DNA of 42,466 bases from Flavobacterium sp. YO12 (GCF_004119495.1 NZ_NRQU01000043.1:1-42466); one strand, 5' to 3'. Positions 33,991 to 42,466 are shown, counted from the first letter of the stretch. A program made the numbers and translations. The notes: generated by a model from the sequence alone, not told the origin.

Positions 33991-35094
33991 TTATATTTCG
34001 CCTGTCATCATAATATTTTCTTTCACACCTTTATTTTTGAGCATTCTAAAGTGTGATCGAACTGCATGATAAAACGGATAGGAAGTATAAGGAAGATCAT
34101 ACTCCTCAGCATAGCGCATAATTATTGGGGTTATATAAGGATAATAAGTATGTCCGACACCCGGAAAAAGATGATGGGCAACATGATGCGTAAAGCCTCC
34201 GTATAAAAAATTCGCTAATTTACTATTGGTGCTGAAATCCTTAGTAACAATCATTTGATGCATTGCCCAAGTTGCTGATAAATTTCCATCTTCATCGGTT
34301 TCTGGAAAATGCGCATCTTCATCAACATGTGTTGACACAAGTGCGACAACTCCCAACATACTACCGCACAAATGCATCGAAAACCAGCCTGCTAAAACTA
34401 TATACCAAGGCTGCTTTAATACGATCATAGGAATAAAAAGCAGATAAAATAAGTTAAGGGCTTTTGCTAAAAACAGCTTGTATATTTCTTTTTGCGGAAT
34501 GTTCTCTACCACTTTTTTTACATAATTATTTCTATTTCCAAAAAAGTCTTTGAAATCCCTAATATAAATCCAATTTAAGCTGTACAATGGATAAATAAAC
34601 CACATATAAATATGTTGATACTTATGATAATTGAACAATGGGCTGTTTGGAAAAATCCTTATAATGTCACTTTGTTTAATATCTATATCCCAATCGGGAA
34701 CATTTGGATATGCATGATGAAGATTGATATGACGTCGAGTCCAAAGCCAATGATTGCCTCCAAAAAGCTCCAGCACATACATAAACCATTCATTATGTTT
34801 TGATTTTTTGAATAAGGCACCATGCGCGGCGTCATGAAAAGCATTTATAAAAAGTACGATCATAGTTATACCGCACAAAATATAGAAAAAGAATAATAAA
34901 GGGGTACTGTTTCCAAACAGTAAAATACAAGTGTAAGAGGAAAAGAAAAGTACCAAAAGTCCTAACGACTTAATAATGTTGAATAGGTACAATGATGAAT
35001 TTTGTAATACCGTTTCGTTCACTTCTGTGCGCAACTTCTTAAAAAAATCATCAGTACCGGCTTTAAGATACACCGGGCGTTTTAATTTTTCCAT
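33991..35094 (-). CDS. Membrane fatty acid desaturase (acyl-CoA/acyl-lipid type)
   Basis: A 367-aa integral membrane di-iron desaturase. The three histidine boxes are present: HDAAHG (His87, His91), RHINLHH (His122, His126, His127) and HHVAHHLFP (about residue 300). Membrane segments lie at about 35-60 and 64-85, then a pair near 200-240. The third box resembles front-end or linoleoyl-CoA-like desaturases more than stearoyl-CoA ones, but there is no fused cytochrome b5. Introduces a double bond to keep membranes fluid, for example in the cold. A TAAATTTG box lies 28 nt before the ATG. No redox partner is adjacent. Confidence 0.92.
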   Translation of the reverse strand: MEKLKRPVYLKAGTDDFFKKLRTEVNETVLQNSSLYLFNIIKSLGLLVLFFSSYTCILLFGNSTPLLFFFYILCGITMIVLFINAFHDAAHGALFKKSKHNEWFMYVLELFGGNHWLWTRRHINLHHAYPNVPDWDIDIKQSDIIRIFPNSPLFNYHKYQHIYMWFIYPLYSLNWIYIRDFKDFFGNRNNYVKKVVENIPQKEIYKLFLAKALNLFYLLFIPMIVLKQPWYIVLAGWFSMHLCGSMLGVVALVSTHVDEDAHFPETDEDGNLSATWAMHQMIVTKDFSTNSKLANFLYGGFTHHVAHHLFPGVGHTYYPYITPIIMRYAEEYDLPYTSYPFYHAVRSHFRMLKNKGVKENIMMTGEI

Positions 35095-35121
35095 AATGGT
35101 CTTGGCTAGAAATTCTTACAT

Positions 35122-35129
35122 CAAATTTA
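35122..35129 (-). promoter_or_regulatory. -7 box of the desaturase gene (TAAATTTG)
   Basis: An exact TAnnTTTG on the minus strand ends 28 nt before the desaturase ATG. No TTG stands at the ideal distance; a TTTG is 26 nt upstream. Confidence 0.45.
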
Positions 35130-35202
35130 ATAAAAAAAGTTAAAACACACGAAAACAAAGCATTACAAAAATCAAAAAAGACTATCTTTTTAATTCGAAA
35201 AC

Positions 35203-35229
35203 AAAAAAGCCGTTCAATAGAACGGCTTT
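35203..35229 (-). terminator. Rho-independent terminator of the PfkB kinase gene
   Basis: aaagccgttc (35206-35215) pairs perfectly with gaacggcttt (35220-35229) around aata, followed by a T tract on the minus strand. It lies 20 nt past the kinase stop codon. Confidence 0.9.
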
Positions 35230-35249
35230 GAATCTTCAGATTTTATATT

Positions 35250-36155
35250 TTACGCTCTAACTCTTTTCATTATAGCTTCAATTTCAGCTTGAGAAATTTC
35301 AGGATTCGCACCCGGTGCTTCGGCAACTAGAGCGCCAACTGCACAGGCAAAATCAATCGCTTTTTGAGGCTCTTTACCAGTGAGTAACGACGTAATTAAG
35401 GCTGCTAAAAATGAATCTCCTGCTCCTACTGTATCCGCTACTTTTACAGGATAACCATTGTTTTCATACAATTGTCCTTCCCACATTAATAAAGCACCGT
35501 CTTTACCTCTAGTTACACACATGGCTTTTATTTTTGTTTTCTCGGCAACAAACTGCATATTTTCCTCTAAGCTGGAAAAAGGAGAATTCATTACGGAAGT
35601 AATTTCTAATAATTCTTCATCATTAAATTTTATAAAATCAGCCGAATTCATTAGATGTTCTATAATTTCATATGTATAATGAGGTTTTCTTAAATTGACA
35701 TCAAAAACTTTGTAAACGCTTGATTTCAATAGCTCGTCAAGTGAGTTTCTTGATACTTCATCACGACAAACTAAACTTCCGTATATTAAAACATCAGCAT
35801 TAGCAGCTAATTCTTTAGCTAAATCATTCAATACAATTTTATCCCAAGCTGATGGGTATTTTATTTCATAACTTGCCGATCCTTGCTCGTTTAATGCTAC
35901 GTTTACTAATCCTGTTGCAAATTCCTCAGATTTAAAAATAGCCGCAGTTTCAAGTCCTAAACTTTTTACGTAATCAATAATTATTTCTCCATCTGCGTCT
36001 TTTCCTACACAACTAATCATTGCCGATTCGCATCCTAACGTTTTCATTCGCATTGCGACATTAAGAGGTGCACCGCCAATTTTTCTTTCATTGACAAAAA
36101 CATCCCAAAGCACTTCGCCATAAGCTACTGCCTTAAGTTTTTTTATATTACTCAT
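35250..36155 (-). CDS. PfkB-family sugar kinase, probable fructokinase
   Basis: A 301-aa ribokinase-fold kinase. It begins AVAYGEVLWDVF and has the first PfkB signature region IGGAPLNVAMRMKTLGCESAMISCVGKDADG. The ATP/anion-hole signature DTVGAGDSFLAALITSLL (about 240) holds the catalytic Asp. The GGAPLNVA segment is typical of bacterial fructokinases rather than ribokinases (GGKGANQA). Converts fructose to fructose 6-phosphate; the exact sugar is unproven. It lies 189 nt downstream of the amylase on the same strand with a terminator of its own. Both serve sugar use, but separate promoters are likely. Confidence 0.88.
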   Translation of the reverse strand: MSNIKKLKAVAYGEVLWDVFVNERKIGGAPLNVAMRMKTLGCESAMISCVGKDADGEIIIDYVKSLGLETAAIFKSEEFATGLVNVALNEQGSASYEIKYPSAWDKIVLNDLAKELAANADVLIYGSLVCRDEVSRNSLDELLKSSVYKVFDVNLRKPHYTYEIIEHLMNSADFIKFNDEELLEITSVMNSPFSSLEENMQFVAEKTKIKAMCVTRGKDGALLMWEGQLYENNGYPVKVADTVGAGDSFLAALITSLLTGKEPQKAIDFACAVGALVAEAPGANPEISQAEIEAIMKRVRA

Positions 36156-36344
36156 TCTAAATTTGTTTACTATTATTGTTATTCAAGTGGTATAATGTAA
36201 AATACTGAAACAGGTTGTATTTTTCCTTTCAGCAATTAAGTTCTATTTTATTCTGATAAAAATAGATTACCCTAAAAATACAATATTTTGTGCTGATTTA
36301 AATTCTAAATCTTAAAAATAAAATTTCATCACTAAAAACCTGAA

Positions 36345-38198
36345 TTATTTATTTAATTCCAAAACCCACATTTTCATCGCAGGTATCGATGTTTTTTTCA
36401 AGGATGAAAACTTTTCATCTGTCACAACGTTTTTAGCTGAATTGAATCCTTCTGTTCTCTCCATATATTTCTGAAAATCGACTTCTTTAGCGTCATTACT
36501 CGTATTCATAACGCACATAATCGTTTGCTTTTCATCATATCTAAAATACACGTACAAGCCATCAACTGGAACATAATGCATTAATTTTCCTGTGGTTAAT
36601 GCCGAAGATGTTTTTCTAAAATTGGCTAGTTTTCGAACCAAATCCTGAGTCGATTTTTCATCATCTGTTAAACCTTTTCCTGTAAAAGCATTTTTTGCAT
36701 CAGTACTCCATCCACCAGGAAAATCACTGCGTACCAAGCCGTCTGGTGCTTTAAATCCTTTAACCAAAACCTCTGAACCGTAATACAATTGCGGAATTCC
36801 ACGGCAGGTTAACAGCCATTGAAAACCCATTTTTTGTTTCTCTACATTCTCACCGACAACCGAGAAAAAACGAGGCTCGTCATGATTATCTAAAAGCAAT
36901 ACTTTTTGCATTGGATTTTTACTCAAAAAATCACTGCTTAAAGTATAATATAATTTGTTTACACCATCTGTCCAGCCAAATGGCTGTGTAAGCGCAGGAA
37001 TAATTCCGTAATACAAACTCTGAAAATCAACAACCGATGGCAGATTACTTTTAAAAGGCGTTTCTATATTATTTTGTTCGAAATAAGCTTGATTCGCAAC
37101 GCCATGAACCATGATTTCTCCAAAAATAGACATCTTAGGAAATTCATTTAGAATGGCTTGATTACATCTATTTGCAAAATTCAAATCATTGTACGTGTAC
37201 GTATCTAAACGAACACCGTCAATTCCAAAAGTTTCAATATGCCAAATACAGTTTTGAATTAAAAAGTTTGCCATGTATGGATTATCCTGATTAATATCCG
37301 GCATAATTTTATCAAACCAGCCATTGCTCATTTTTTTCTGATCTGATTTTGCTCCGTATGGATCAAACAACGGCTGTTCTCTATAAATTGTCTGCGTATA
37401 CTCTGGCCAGCGGTGCACCCAGTCATTTTCCGGCTGATCTTGTTCTAAAAAATGATACAGCCCAAAATGATTGTAAACAGCATCAAATATTAGTTTCATG
37501 CCGCGTTTGTGCAGCTGATTACTTAATTCTTTGTACGCTTTATCACCTCCATAGCGAGCATCAATTTTATAATGATCTGTAATCGAATAACCATGTTCTG
37601 TGCGGTTCATCATATCATTTTCCATCACAGGTGTAAACCATAAAGCAGTTATGCCTAAACCCTGCAGATAATCTAAATTATTGATTACACCTTGCAAATC
37701 GCCTCCATGACGATCGTACATTTGATTTCGGTCTAACGATTGATCTCTCATTCCTTTTACCCGATCATTTGACGGATCGCCGTTACTAAAGCGATCTACC
37801 ATTATCAAATCTATAAAATCTGAAGAATTTACACCTTGCGCATATTCGGTGCCATTTCCTGATCTTCGAGCATTAAGCTGCCAGTTAATTTTCTGTTTTT
37901 TTCCGTTTTTAACAACTTCAATAAAAACAGTTCCTGCAACAGCTTCTGGCAAAATTATAATATCTACAGCTAGATATTTTTTGTTTGAAAACTGATGTGT
38001 TTTCAGAACTTTTATTCCTGAATAATTTATACTTACATCAGCTGATGAAAAGGCTTCATCTGTACTTCGAATAAGTAATTGTATCGAATTTGTTTTCATT
38101 CCTGTCCACCAATTGGTAGGATAAACGTCAATATTTTTGGCATTAACAATACATGTGAAGCACATTAAAACCAAGTAAAAAAAGAATGTTTTTTTCAT
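36345..38198 (-). CDS. GH13 alpha-amylase family enzyme, cyclomaltodextrinase/SusA-like, exported
   Basis: 617 aa with a signal peptide (MKKTFFFYLVLMCFTCIVNA). An N-terminal beta-sandwich (about 22-115) comes before the GH13 barrel: DAVYNHFG, GVRLDTYTY with nucleophile Asp332, IFGEIMVHG with acid/base Glu361, and LLDNHDEPRF with Asp440. A C-terminal cyclomaltodextrinase-type beta domain (about 530-617) follows. Length and layout match Flavobacterium cyclomaltodextrinases and periplasmic SusA-type neopullulanases, which cut cyclodextrins and maltodextrins to glucose and maltose. No SusC/SusD pair is next to it, so it is not part of a full utilisation locus here. Divergent from the LytS kinase. 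Confidence 0.92.
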   Translation of the reverse strand: MKKTFFFYLVLMCFTCIVNAKNIDVYPTNWWTGMKTNSIQLLIRSTDEAFSSADVSINYSGIKVLKTHQFSNKKYLAVDIIILPEAVAGTVFIEVVKNGKKQKINWQLNARRSGNGTEYAQGVNSSDFIDLIMVDRFSNGDPSNDRVKGMRDQSLDRNQMYDRHGGDLQGVINNLDYLQGLGITALWFTPVMENDMMNRTEHGYSITDHYKIDARYGGDKAYKELSNQLHKRGMKLIFDAVYNHFGLYHFLEQDQPENDWVHRWPEYTQTIYREQPLFDPYGAKSDQKKMSNGWFDKIMPDINQDNPYMANFLIQNCIWHIETFGIDGVRLDTYTYNDLNFANRCNQAILNEFPKMSIFGEIMVHGVANQAYFEQNNIETPFKSNLPSVVDFQSLYYGIIPALTQPFGWTDGVNKLYYTLSSDFLSKNPMQKVLLLDNHDEPRFFSVVGENVEKQKMGFQWLLTCRGIPQLYYGSEVLVKGFKAPDGLVRSDFPGGWSTDAKNAFTGKGLTDDEKSTQDLVRKLANFRKTSSALTTGKLMHYVPVDGLYVYFRYDEKQTIMCVMNTSNDAKEVDFQKYMERTEGFNSAKNVVTDEKFSSLKKTSIPAMKMWVLELNK

Positions 38199-38278
38199 CT
38201 CAAGCTATTTTTAGATTAATATTACTGCCGAAAGATATTTTTCTTCAGTATTCTAAAAAAGCAACTTATTCAAACAAC

Positions 38279-38302
38279 ATTGTTTACGTTGCAAACGACA
38301 AT
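38279..38302. promoter_or_regulatory. Imperfect dyad in the amylase/kinase divergent region
   Basis: ATTGT (38279-38283) and ACAAT (38298-38302) flank GTTTACGTTGCAAAC (38282-38296), whose ends GTTT and AAAC are also inverted. It lies about 80 nt before the amylase ATG and 57 nt before the kinase ATG. This is a possible operator for either gene, weakly supported. Confidence 0.3.
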
Positions 38303-38358
38303 TTAGGTTTCAAACAAAAGCACTATTTTTACATGTATCAGAAAAACAAATAAGTAAA

Positions 38359-39423
38359 ATGAAGATAATGGCATATGATCTTGAAAGTAGATCGCTCATA
38401 ATTAGATTGTATACCTTATACTGGCTGGGTTATATTTTACTTTTTAGTTTAATTCAGGGTTTGCCTGCCAATGATTTTATTACAGCATTGCGCAACGAAT
38501 GGTATAGTATTTTGCCTAAGATTCTTTTTGTAACTATTGTTGTTGAGTTTTTAATGCCTCGTTTATTATTCAAGAAAAAAACGATAACTTTTATTACTGC
38601 TTACGTTATTCTAATTCTGCTTTTTGCTTTTTTACAACGTTTAATAGACAATTTTATAATCCTGCGTTATTATCTAACATTCTGGAAAATTGAACCTCTT
38701 TTATCGGCACCTGTCTTTTTGTATAATGTGAGTAAACTTCAATTTGTAGTTACAATACCAATAGCTTTTAAACTATTTTATTATTTAGCGGAAGAAAAAA
38801 ATAAAGTACAAACTATTTTATCAGAAAAACTGCAAGCCGAACTTTCATCTCTTCGAAATCAGTTTCATCCGCATTTTTTGTTTAACGTTCTCAATAGTTT
38901 GTATTCTAAAATTCTAAGCAAATCTGATGATTCTGCTGAAATCGTTTTAAAAATATCCGATATCCTGCGATTTTCTATTTACGATGTTAACAACAAAAAC
39001 ATCTCGTTAGAAAATGAAATAGATTACCTCAAAAATTATATTTCGCTGCAGCAATTGCGTTTTGAGAATCAACTTCAATTGAGTTTTAGTGTTTATGGCT
39101 CTGTAGAAAACCATTCGATAGAACCTTTTTTGATATTGCCGTTTATTGAAAACAGTTATAAATATTGTTTAGACGAAAACAATCAAGGCTGGATAACTAT
39201 TTCTATTACTATTAATGATGAATGGTTAGTTGTTAAAATTGAGAACAGCCTTTCTGAAAATATTAATCTGTATCCTGAAAATGTAAACAGTGGCATAGGA
39301 ATTTCGAATGTAAAAAGAAGACTAGAACTATTGTATCCAGACACACACGTTTTGACCATAAAAAATGAGACAGTAAGCTTTTTTGTTTCTTTAAAAATAA
39401 AAATAAAAGATGGCAGCAATTAA
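38359..39423 (+). CDS. LytS-type sensor histidine kinase
   Basis: 354 aa. Four membrane helices (about 15-35, 52-70, 76-98 and 115-142) with short loops form the sensor part. A short coiled coil leads to the His_kinase domain with LRNQFHPHFLFNVLNSLY, where His172 is the likely phosphorylation site, and an HATPase domain with PFIENSYKY (N box) and SGIGISNVKRRLELLYP (G box). There is no large periplasmic sensor domain, so the signal probably acts within the membrane. It overlaps the regulator gene by 14 nt, so they are translationally coupled. Target genes are unknown; neighbours on both sides are candidates. Confidence 0.93.
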   Translation: MKIMAYDLESRSLIIRLYTLYWLGYILLFSLIQGLPANDFITALRNEWYSILPKILFVTIVVEFLMPRLLFKKKTITFITAYVILILLFAFLQRLIDNFIILRYYLTFWKIEPLLSAPVFLYNVSKLQFVVTIPIAFKLFYYLAEEKNKVQTILSEKLQAELSSLRNQFHPHFLFNVLNSLYSKILSKSDDSAEIVLKISDILRFSIYDVNNKNISLENEIDYLKNYISLQQLRFENQLQLSFSVYGSVENHSIEPFLILPFIENSYKYCLDENNQGWITISITINDEWLVVKIENSLSENINLYPENVNSGIGISNVKRRLELLYPDTHVLTIKNETVSFFVSLKIKIKDGSN

Positions 39424-40132
39424 CTGTATTATTATTGAAGATGAATTACCTGCATCCATTTTACTGGAACTTCATATTGCTAAATTTGATTTTTTAGATC
39501 TAAAGGGTAAATTTACCAGTGTATCAAATGCGCAAAATGCAATAAAGTCAAACAAAATAGATCTTATTTTTTTAGATATAAATCTGCCTGGAAAATCTGG
39601 AATCGAATTTGCCAAAAGTCTGCCCTCAGAAACAGCAGTAATTTTTACAACGGCTTATACAGAATACGCCGTTGAAGGTTTTGAGATTGAAGCTGTAGAC
39701 TATATTCTAAAACCTATTTCATTAGAACGTTTTACAAAAGCCATAAGCAAATACTCAAAAATAAGAGAATCAAACGAGATAGTTTTGCATTCTAAAAGTC
39801 AAGAAACAGATCGTGCTTTTATCTTTGTAAAATGCGAAAGAAAAATGGTTAAACTTTTTCTTGATGAAATATATTATTTTGAATCTCAAGGAAATTATTT
39901 ACTAATTTATACGCTGTCAGGCTGCTACAAAACTTACCAGTCTATAACCGAAATGGAAGATAAATTGCCTGAAGGTTTGTTTTTGAGAATTCATCGCTCT
40001 TTTCTTGCTGCGATAAAAAAAATATCCGGCTATAATGCAAATCATATCAACATTCAAAATAAACAATTACCAATTGGACGTTTTTATAATTCTGCCGTTT
40101 CTAGTTTATTAAACTCTTTAATTCAAAAATAA
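39410..40132 (+). CDS. LytTR-family response regulator
   Basis: A 240-aa regulator. The receiver domain (1-115) has the acidic pocket IIIEDE, phosphoacceptor Asp56 (DLIFLDINLPGKSG), the Thr of FTTAYTEYA and the Lys of DYILKPIS. The LytTR DNA-binding domain (about 138-238) has FIFVKCERKMVKLFLDEIYYFESQGNYL and LFLRIHRSFLAAIKKI. Partner of the overlapping kinase. LytTR proteins bind two short direct repeats upstream of their targets; I could not identify such a pair with confidence in the flanking spacers. Confidence 0.95.
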   Translation: MAAINCIIIEDELPASILLELHIAKFDFLDLKGKFTSVSNAQNAIKSNKIDLIFLDINLPGKSGIEFAKSLPSETAVIFTTAYTEYAVEGFEIEAVDYILKPISLERFTKAISKYSKIRESNEIVLHSKSQETDRAFIFVKCERKMVKLFLDEIYYFESQGNYLLIYTLSGCYKTYQSITEMEDKLPEGLFLRIHRSFLAAIKKISGYNANHINIQNKQLPIGRFYNSAVSSLLNSLIQK

Positions 40133-40443
40133 AAACCAATATCTTTTTGTTCACAATTCTACTTCGACTGCTTCCTTTATTAATGATTTGCAAAAAAGCA
40201 ATATCAATTGCTTAAACGAACATTTTCATTTCTAAAATTTTAGTTTTTTCATTCCGATTGTTTAGCTAAATAACACGAATAATCAACTGTCAAATAGTTA
40301 ACTAAATCCCTTATTTCATTTTTTTTTCATTCGTTAAGCGCCTATTTATGCGCTATTGCAATTTATTTTTAAAAAAAAAGTCCTTTTTGAGGTAACAAAT
40401 AATATAGCACTGCATCAAAAGGTAAACTTTAAAATTTAACGTT
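40133..40443. other. Gene-free region between the LytTR gene and the hydrolase operon
   Basis: Holds a 7-bp hairpin (aagcaat 40196-40202, attgctt 40207-40213) without a following T tract, a perfect 10-nt palindrome tagttaacta (40295-40304), and a weak agcgc/gcgct stem near 40340. The promoter of the hydrolase-sigma operon must lie here, but no TAnnTTTG box is evident, as would be expected if the operon's own ECF sigma factor reads it. The segment ttgaggtaac (about 40387-40396) is a possible ECF -35-type element, speculative. Confidence 0.35.
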
Positions 40444-41280
40444 ATGAAAACTAAATCAATTTTAATTATCGCATTTATGCTTCTTGTTTCAAAATCTGTT
40501 TTTTCTCAAACCGCTTTTAAGGTAGATGTAAAAGGAAAAGGAGCGCCTGTTTTATTATTTCCTGGTTTTGGCTGCACAGGAGAAGTTTGGAATGAAACGG
40601 TAGCCGAACTTTCTAAAAATTACGAATGTCACATTTTTACTTTTGCAGGATTTGGTACTGTTCCTCCAATCGAAAATCCGTGGCTTTCTACAATAAAAGA
40701 CCAAATTATTTCTTATGTAAAAACTAAAAAATTAAAAAAAGCGACCTTAATTGGTCATAGTTTGGGCGGTACTTTGAGTTTATGGTTAGCTGCTGAAGAA
40801 CCTAATTTATTCAAAAAATTAATTATAGTTGATGCCTTACCTTCAAGTGCTGCTTTAATGATTCCTAATTACAAAGGAGAAACAATTCCGTACGATAATC
40901 CGCAAAGCAAAATGATGCTGGCTATGGATCAAAAAACATTCAGCGCAATGAATTCACAATCGACTTCTTATATGTGTTTGAACAAAGAAAAACAAAAAAC
41001 GATCAACGAATGGATGAATGCTGTCGATAGAAAAACCTATGTTTATGGTTATATCGAAATGCTTAATTTAGACTTGCGTAAAGAAATTGCCAAAATTAAA
41101 ATTCCAGTAGTAATTTTAGCTGCAACAAATCCAGATCTTAATACCGTGCAAAACACATATAAAGCGCAGTATGAAAATCTGCCAGCCGTTAAAATTTATT
41201 ACGCAGCAAACTCGGCTCATTTTGTAATGTATGATCAACCTGAGTGGTTTATAGAAAAAGTAAAACTAGAAATACAATAA
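40444..41280 (+). CDS. Exported alpha/beta hydrolase
   Basis: 278 aa with a signal peptide (MKTKSILIIAFMLLVSKSVFSQ). It is an alpha/beta-hydrolase fold with the oxyanion segment LLFPGFGCTGEVWN, the nucleophile elbow GHSLGG (Ser106), the acid in ATNPDLN (Asp231) and His259 (NSAHFVMYDQPEWF), a complete triad. The cap domain is about 135-205. The substrate (ester, lactone, peptide or other) cannot be told. It is the first gene of an operon whose next gene, an ECF sigma factor, starts 1 nt after its stop codon. The location in the periplasm suggests it acts on a cue or product linked to that sigma factor; this is inference. Confidence 0.88.
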   Translation: MKTKSILIIAFMLLVSKSVFSQTAFKVDVKGKGAPVLLFPGFGCTGEVWNETVAELSKNYECHIFTFAGFGTVPPIENPWLSTIKDQIISYVKTKKLKKATLIGHSLGGTLSLWLAAEEPNLFKKLIIVDALPSSAALMIPNYKGETIPYDNPQSKMMLAMDQKTFSAMNSQSTSYMCLNKEKQKTINEWMNAVDRKTYVYGYIEMLNLDLRKEIAKIKIPVVILAATNPDLNTVQNTYKAQYENLPAVKIYYAANSAHFVMYDQPEWFIEKVKLEIQ

Positions 41281-41281
41281 G

Positions 41282-41776
41282 GTGGCTGAAAAAGAACAAT
41301 TTAACGATATATACAACAAACATTACAATAAAGTGTTTCGTTTGTGCAAAGGTTATTTTTGTGGAGATATTTCATTGGCTTCAGATGCTGCCCAAGAAAT
41401 TTTCATTAAGGTATGGGAAAAATTAGACACATTCCGAAATGAATCCAGCATAAGCACTTGGATTTACAGAATTACTGTAAACACGTGCCTTCTTTATTTA
41501 CGAAAATCATCTTCTAAAAAAGAAATCAGAACAGACATTCTGCCTCAGATCGTTACAGAAAACTATTCAAACGAAAAAGACGAACAGCTTCAACAAATGT
41601 ATCAATGCATACAAAAGCTTGAAGAAACAAATAAAATGATCATTCTGATGACTTTAGACGGAATAGAATATCCCGAAATATCTGAAGTAATAGGAATAAC
41701 CGAAGAAACACTTCGCGTTAGAATCCATCGAATCAAGAAAAGTTTAACTCAATGTGTACAAAATGAAAACATTTGA
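41282..41776 (+). CDS. ECF-type RNA polymerase sigma factor
   Basis: A 164-aa sigma-70 family protein with only regions 2 and 4. Region 2 has FNDIYNKHYNKVFRLCKGYF..DAAQEIFIKVWEKLDTFRNESSISTWIYRITVNTCLLYLRK; region 4 has MIILMTLDGIEYPEISEVIGITEETLRVRIHRIKKSL, a helix-turn-helix for -35 binding. The start is GTG 41282, 1 nt after the hydrolase stop. Its 3' end overlaps the next gene's possible starts (41754 or 41763), suggesting the downstream membrane protein is its regulator. It shows no SusCD link typical of FecI-like sigma factors. Confidence 0.95.
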   Translation: MAEKEQFNDIYNKHYNKVFRLCKGYFCGDISLASDAAQEIFIKVWEKLDTFRNESSISTWIYRITVNTCLLYLRKSSSKKEIRTDILPQIVTENYSNEKDEQLQQMYQCIQKLEETNKMIILMTLDGIEYPEISEVIGITEETLRVRIHRIKKSLTQCVQNENI

Positions 41777-42332
41777 AGAATTACAAAATATTTGGGATCA
41801 GCAATCAGAATCCAATATAAAGCCAGCAGCCGAAGATATTATTAAAAAAGCTGAGGCTCACACTAAAAAAATTAAACGCAATCATTTTTGGACTAGAATA
41901 ATTTTGAGTCTGACCGCAATAATATTGATCTATTATTATGTTTGGGTTGGTGCTTACAAACAAACACTATTCAATTTTGGATTGTGCATAATGATCACAA
42001 TGCTCCTATTTCGTGTAGTCTTAGAATGGATTAGTGTAAAAAAATTGGAAAACTTAAAAACGGACACGACCTTAATTGAATACAGTAAACTGGCTTCTCA
42101 ATTTTACCAATGGAGAAAAAAAATCCACTACATCTGCACACCAATAATCTATCTGACTTATGTAGCTGGTTTTACATTCCTTTTACCTGTTTTTAAAGAA
42201 AATTTATCTAGAGGTTTTTATCTTTATATTGTGATAAGCGGATTTGGTTTTTTATTGATTTTCGGATTATTTATGGTAAGAATAATAAAAAGAGAAATAC
42301 AGCTTTTAGATTTCTTAAAAAGCATTTCTTAA
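41763..42332 (+). CDS. Four-helix membrane protein, probable anti-sigma factor
   Basis: 189 aa from ATG 41763 (MKTFEELQNIWDQQ); an ATG at 41754 adds three residues. A 50-residue N-terminal cytoplasmic region (LQNIWDQQSESNIKPAAEDIIKKAEAH) is followed by helices at about 45-62, 70-88, 123-145 and 153-175. The FEEL..IWDQQ opening is seen on membrane proteins encoded after ECF sigma genes in Flavobacteriaceae. It lacks the H-x3-C-x2-C zinc motif of classical anti-sigma domains, so the anti-sigma role is inferred from overlap with the sigma gene (14 nt) and topology. The last 134 nt of the window after it show no gene. Confidence 0.75.
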   Translation: MKTFEELQNIWDQQSESNIKPAAEDIIKKAEAHTKKIKRNHFWTRIILSLTAIILIYYYVWVGAYKQTLFNFGLCIMITMLLFRVVLEWISVKKLENLKTDTTLIEYSKLASQFYQWRKKIHYICTPIIYLTYVAGFTFLLPVFKENLSRGFYLYIVISGFGFLLIFGLFMVRIIKREIQLLDFLKSIS

Positions 42333-42466
42333 AAACTACTATTCTAAATTCACATGAATTCAATTATTTAAAGAAAATTGCACTATTTATCACTCTACAA
42401 ATTTCACATTCAACAAAAGGAACAATTTCATATTTTGATAAATAATTGTATAACAAAAGCACTCAA

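Noticed and set aside
36345..38198. Complete starch utilisation (Sus) locus
   Set aside because: Only the amylase is present. No SusC/SusD pair, SusR-type regulator or other glycosidase occurs in the window.
40187..40213. Hairpin after the LytTR gene as its terminator
   Set aside because: The 7-bp stem is not followed by T's on the plus strand and lies 64 nt from the stop codon.

Overview
The window reads as chromosomal DNA of a Flavobacterium-like member of the Bacteroidota. It is AT-rich and its genes lack strong Shine-Dalgarno sites. The few convincing promoters fit the TTG-N17-23-TAnnTTTG pattern known for this phylum. The gene set is typical of Flavobacteriaceae: bacillithiol glycosyltransferase BshA, an LptD-like barrel next to an exported amidase, TamB divergent from TsaD, the misnamed 'ABC transporter ATPase' family, a SusA-like amylase, and a LytS/LytTR pair. 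No tRNA, rRNA, CRISPR array, prophage or insertion-sequence transposase was seen.

Layout. 1-2.1 kb: a dispersed palindromic repeat, a PrcB-like lipoprotein and bshA, then a non-coding stretch with two more repeat elements. 2.1-7.1 kb: a minus-strand cell-envelope/redox cluster (exported N-acetylmuramoyl-L-alanine amidase with a frameshift, MCE/MlaD protein, membrane Fe-S/cytochrome-b-like protein, CCG-domain Fe-S protein, conserved 160-aa protein), divergent from lptD at 7.17-9.88 kb. 9.97-13.8 kb: ridA converging on a minus-strand central-carbon cluster, pfkA-gapA and badF-mgsA. 14.1-18.6 kb: tamB. 18.8-21.7 kb: tsaD, rsmE (frameshifted), a DUF4159 gene and a SpoU/TrmH methyltransferase in one close-packed run. 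21.9-26.4 kb: M43 metalloprotease lipoprotein, AI-2E-type permease, THUMP-like methyltransferase, a small exported protein and a VanX-type dipeptidase. 26.5-33.5 kb: a small membrane protein, a complete RND efflux operon (adaptor, permease, outer-membrane factor) with a perfect dyad just upstream, and a small exported protein with a His-rich tail and a good promoter. 33.8-35.1 kb: an ordered 160-bp palindromic element and a fatty acid desaturase. 35.2-38.2 kb: a PfkB sugar kinase and a GH13 cyclomaltodextrinase-like amylase. 38.4-42.3 kb: a LytS kinase/LytTR regulator pair, then an exported alpha/beta hydrolase, an ECF sigma factor and a four-helix membrane protein in one operon.

Much of the window concerns the envelope (LptD, TamB, MCE, amidase, RND pump, desaturase) and central sugar metabolism. 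The least routine observations are: two genes each broken by one missing A in an A-run, one of them at a canonical A_AAA_AAG slippery heptamer where a -1 shift restores the frame; the symmetrical four-palindrome element at 33.8 kb; the dyad before the efflux operon; and the hydrolase-sigma-membrane operon. I did not find strong evidence for a wholly new system. Most genes belong to families that are well known in this group.
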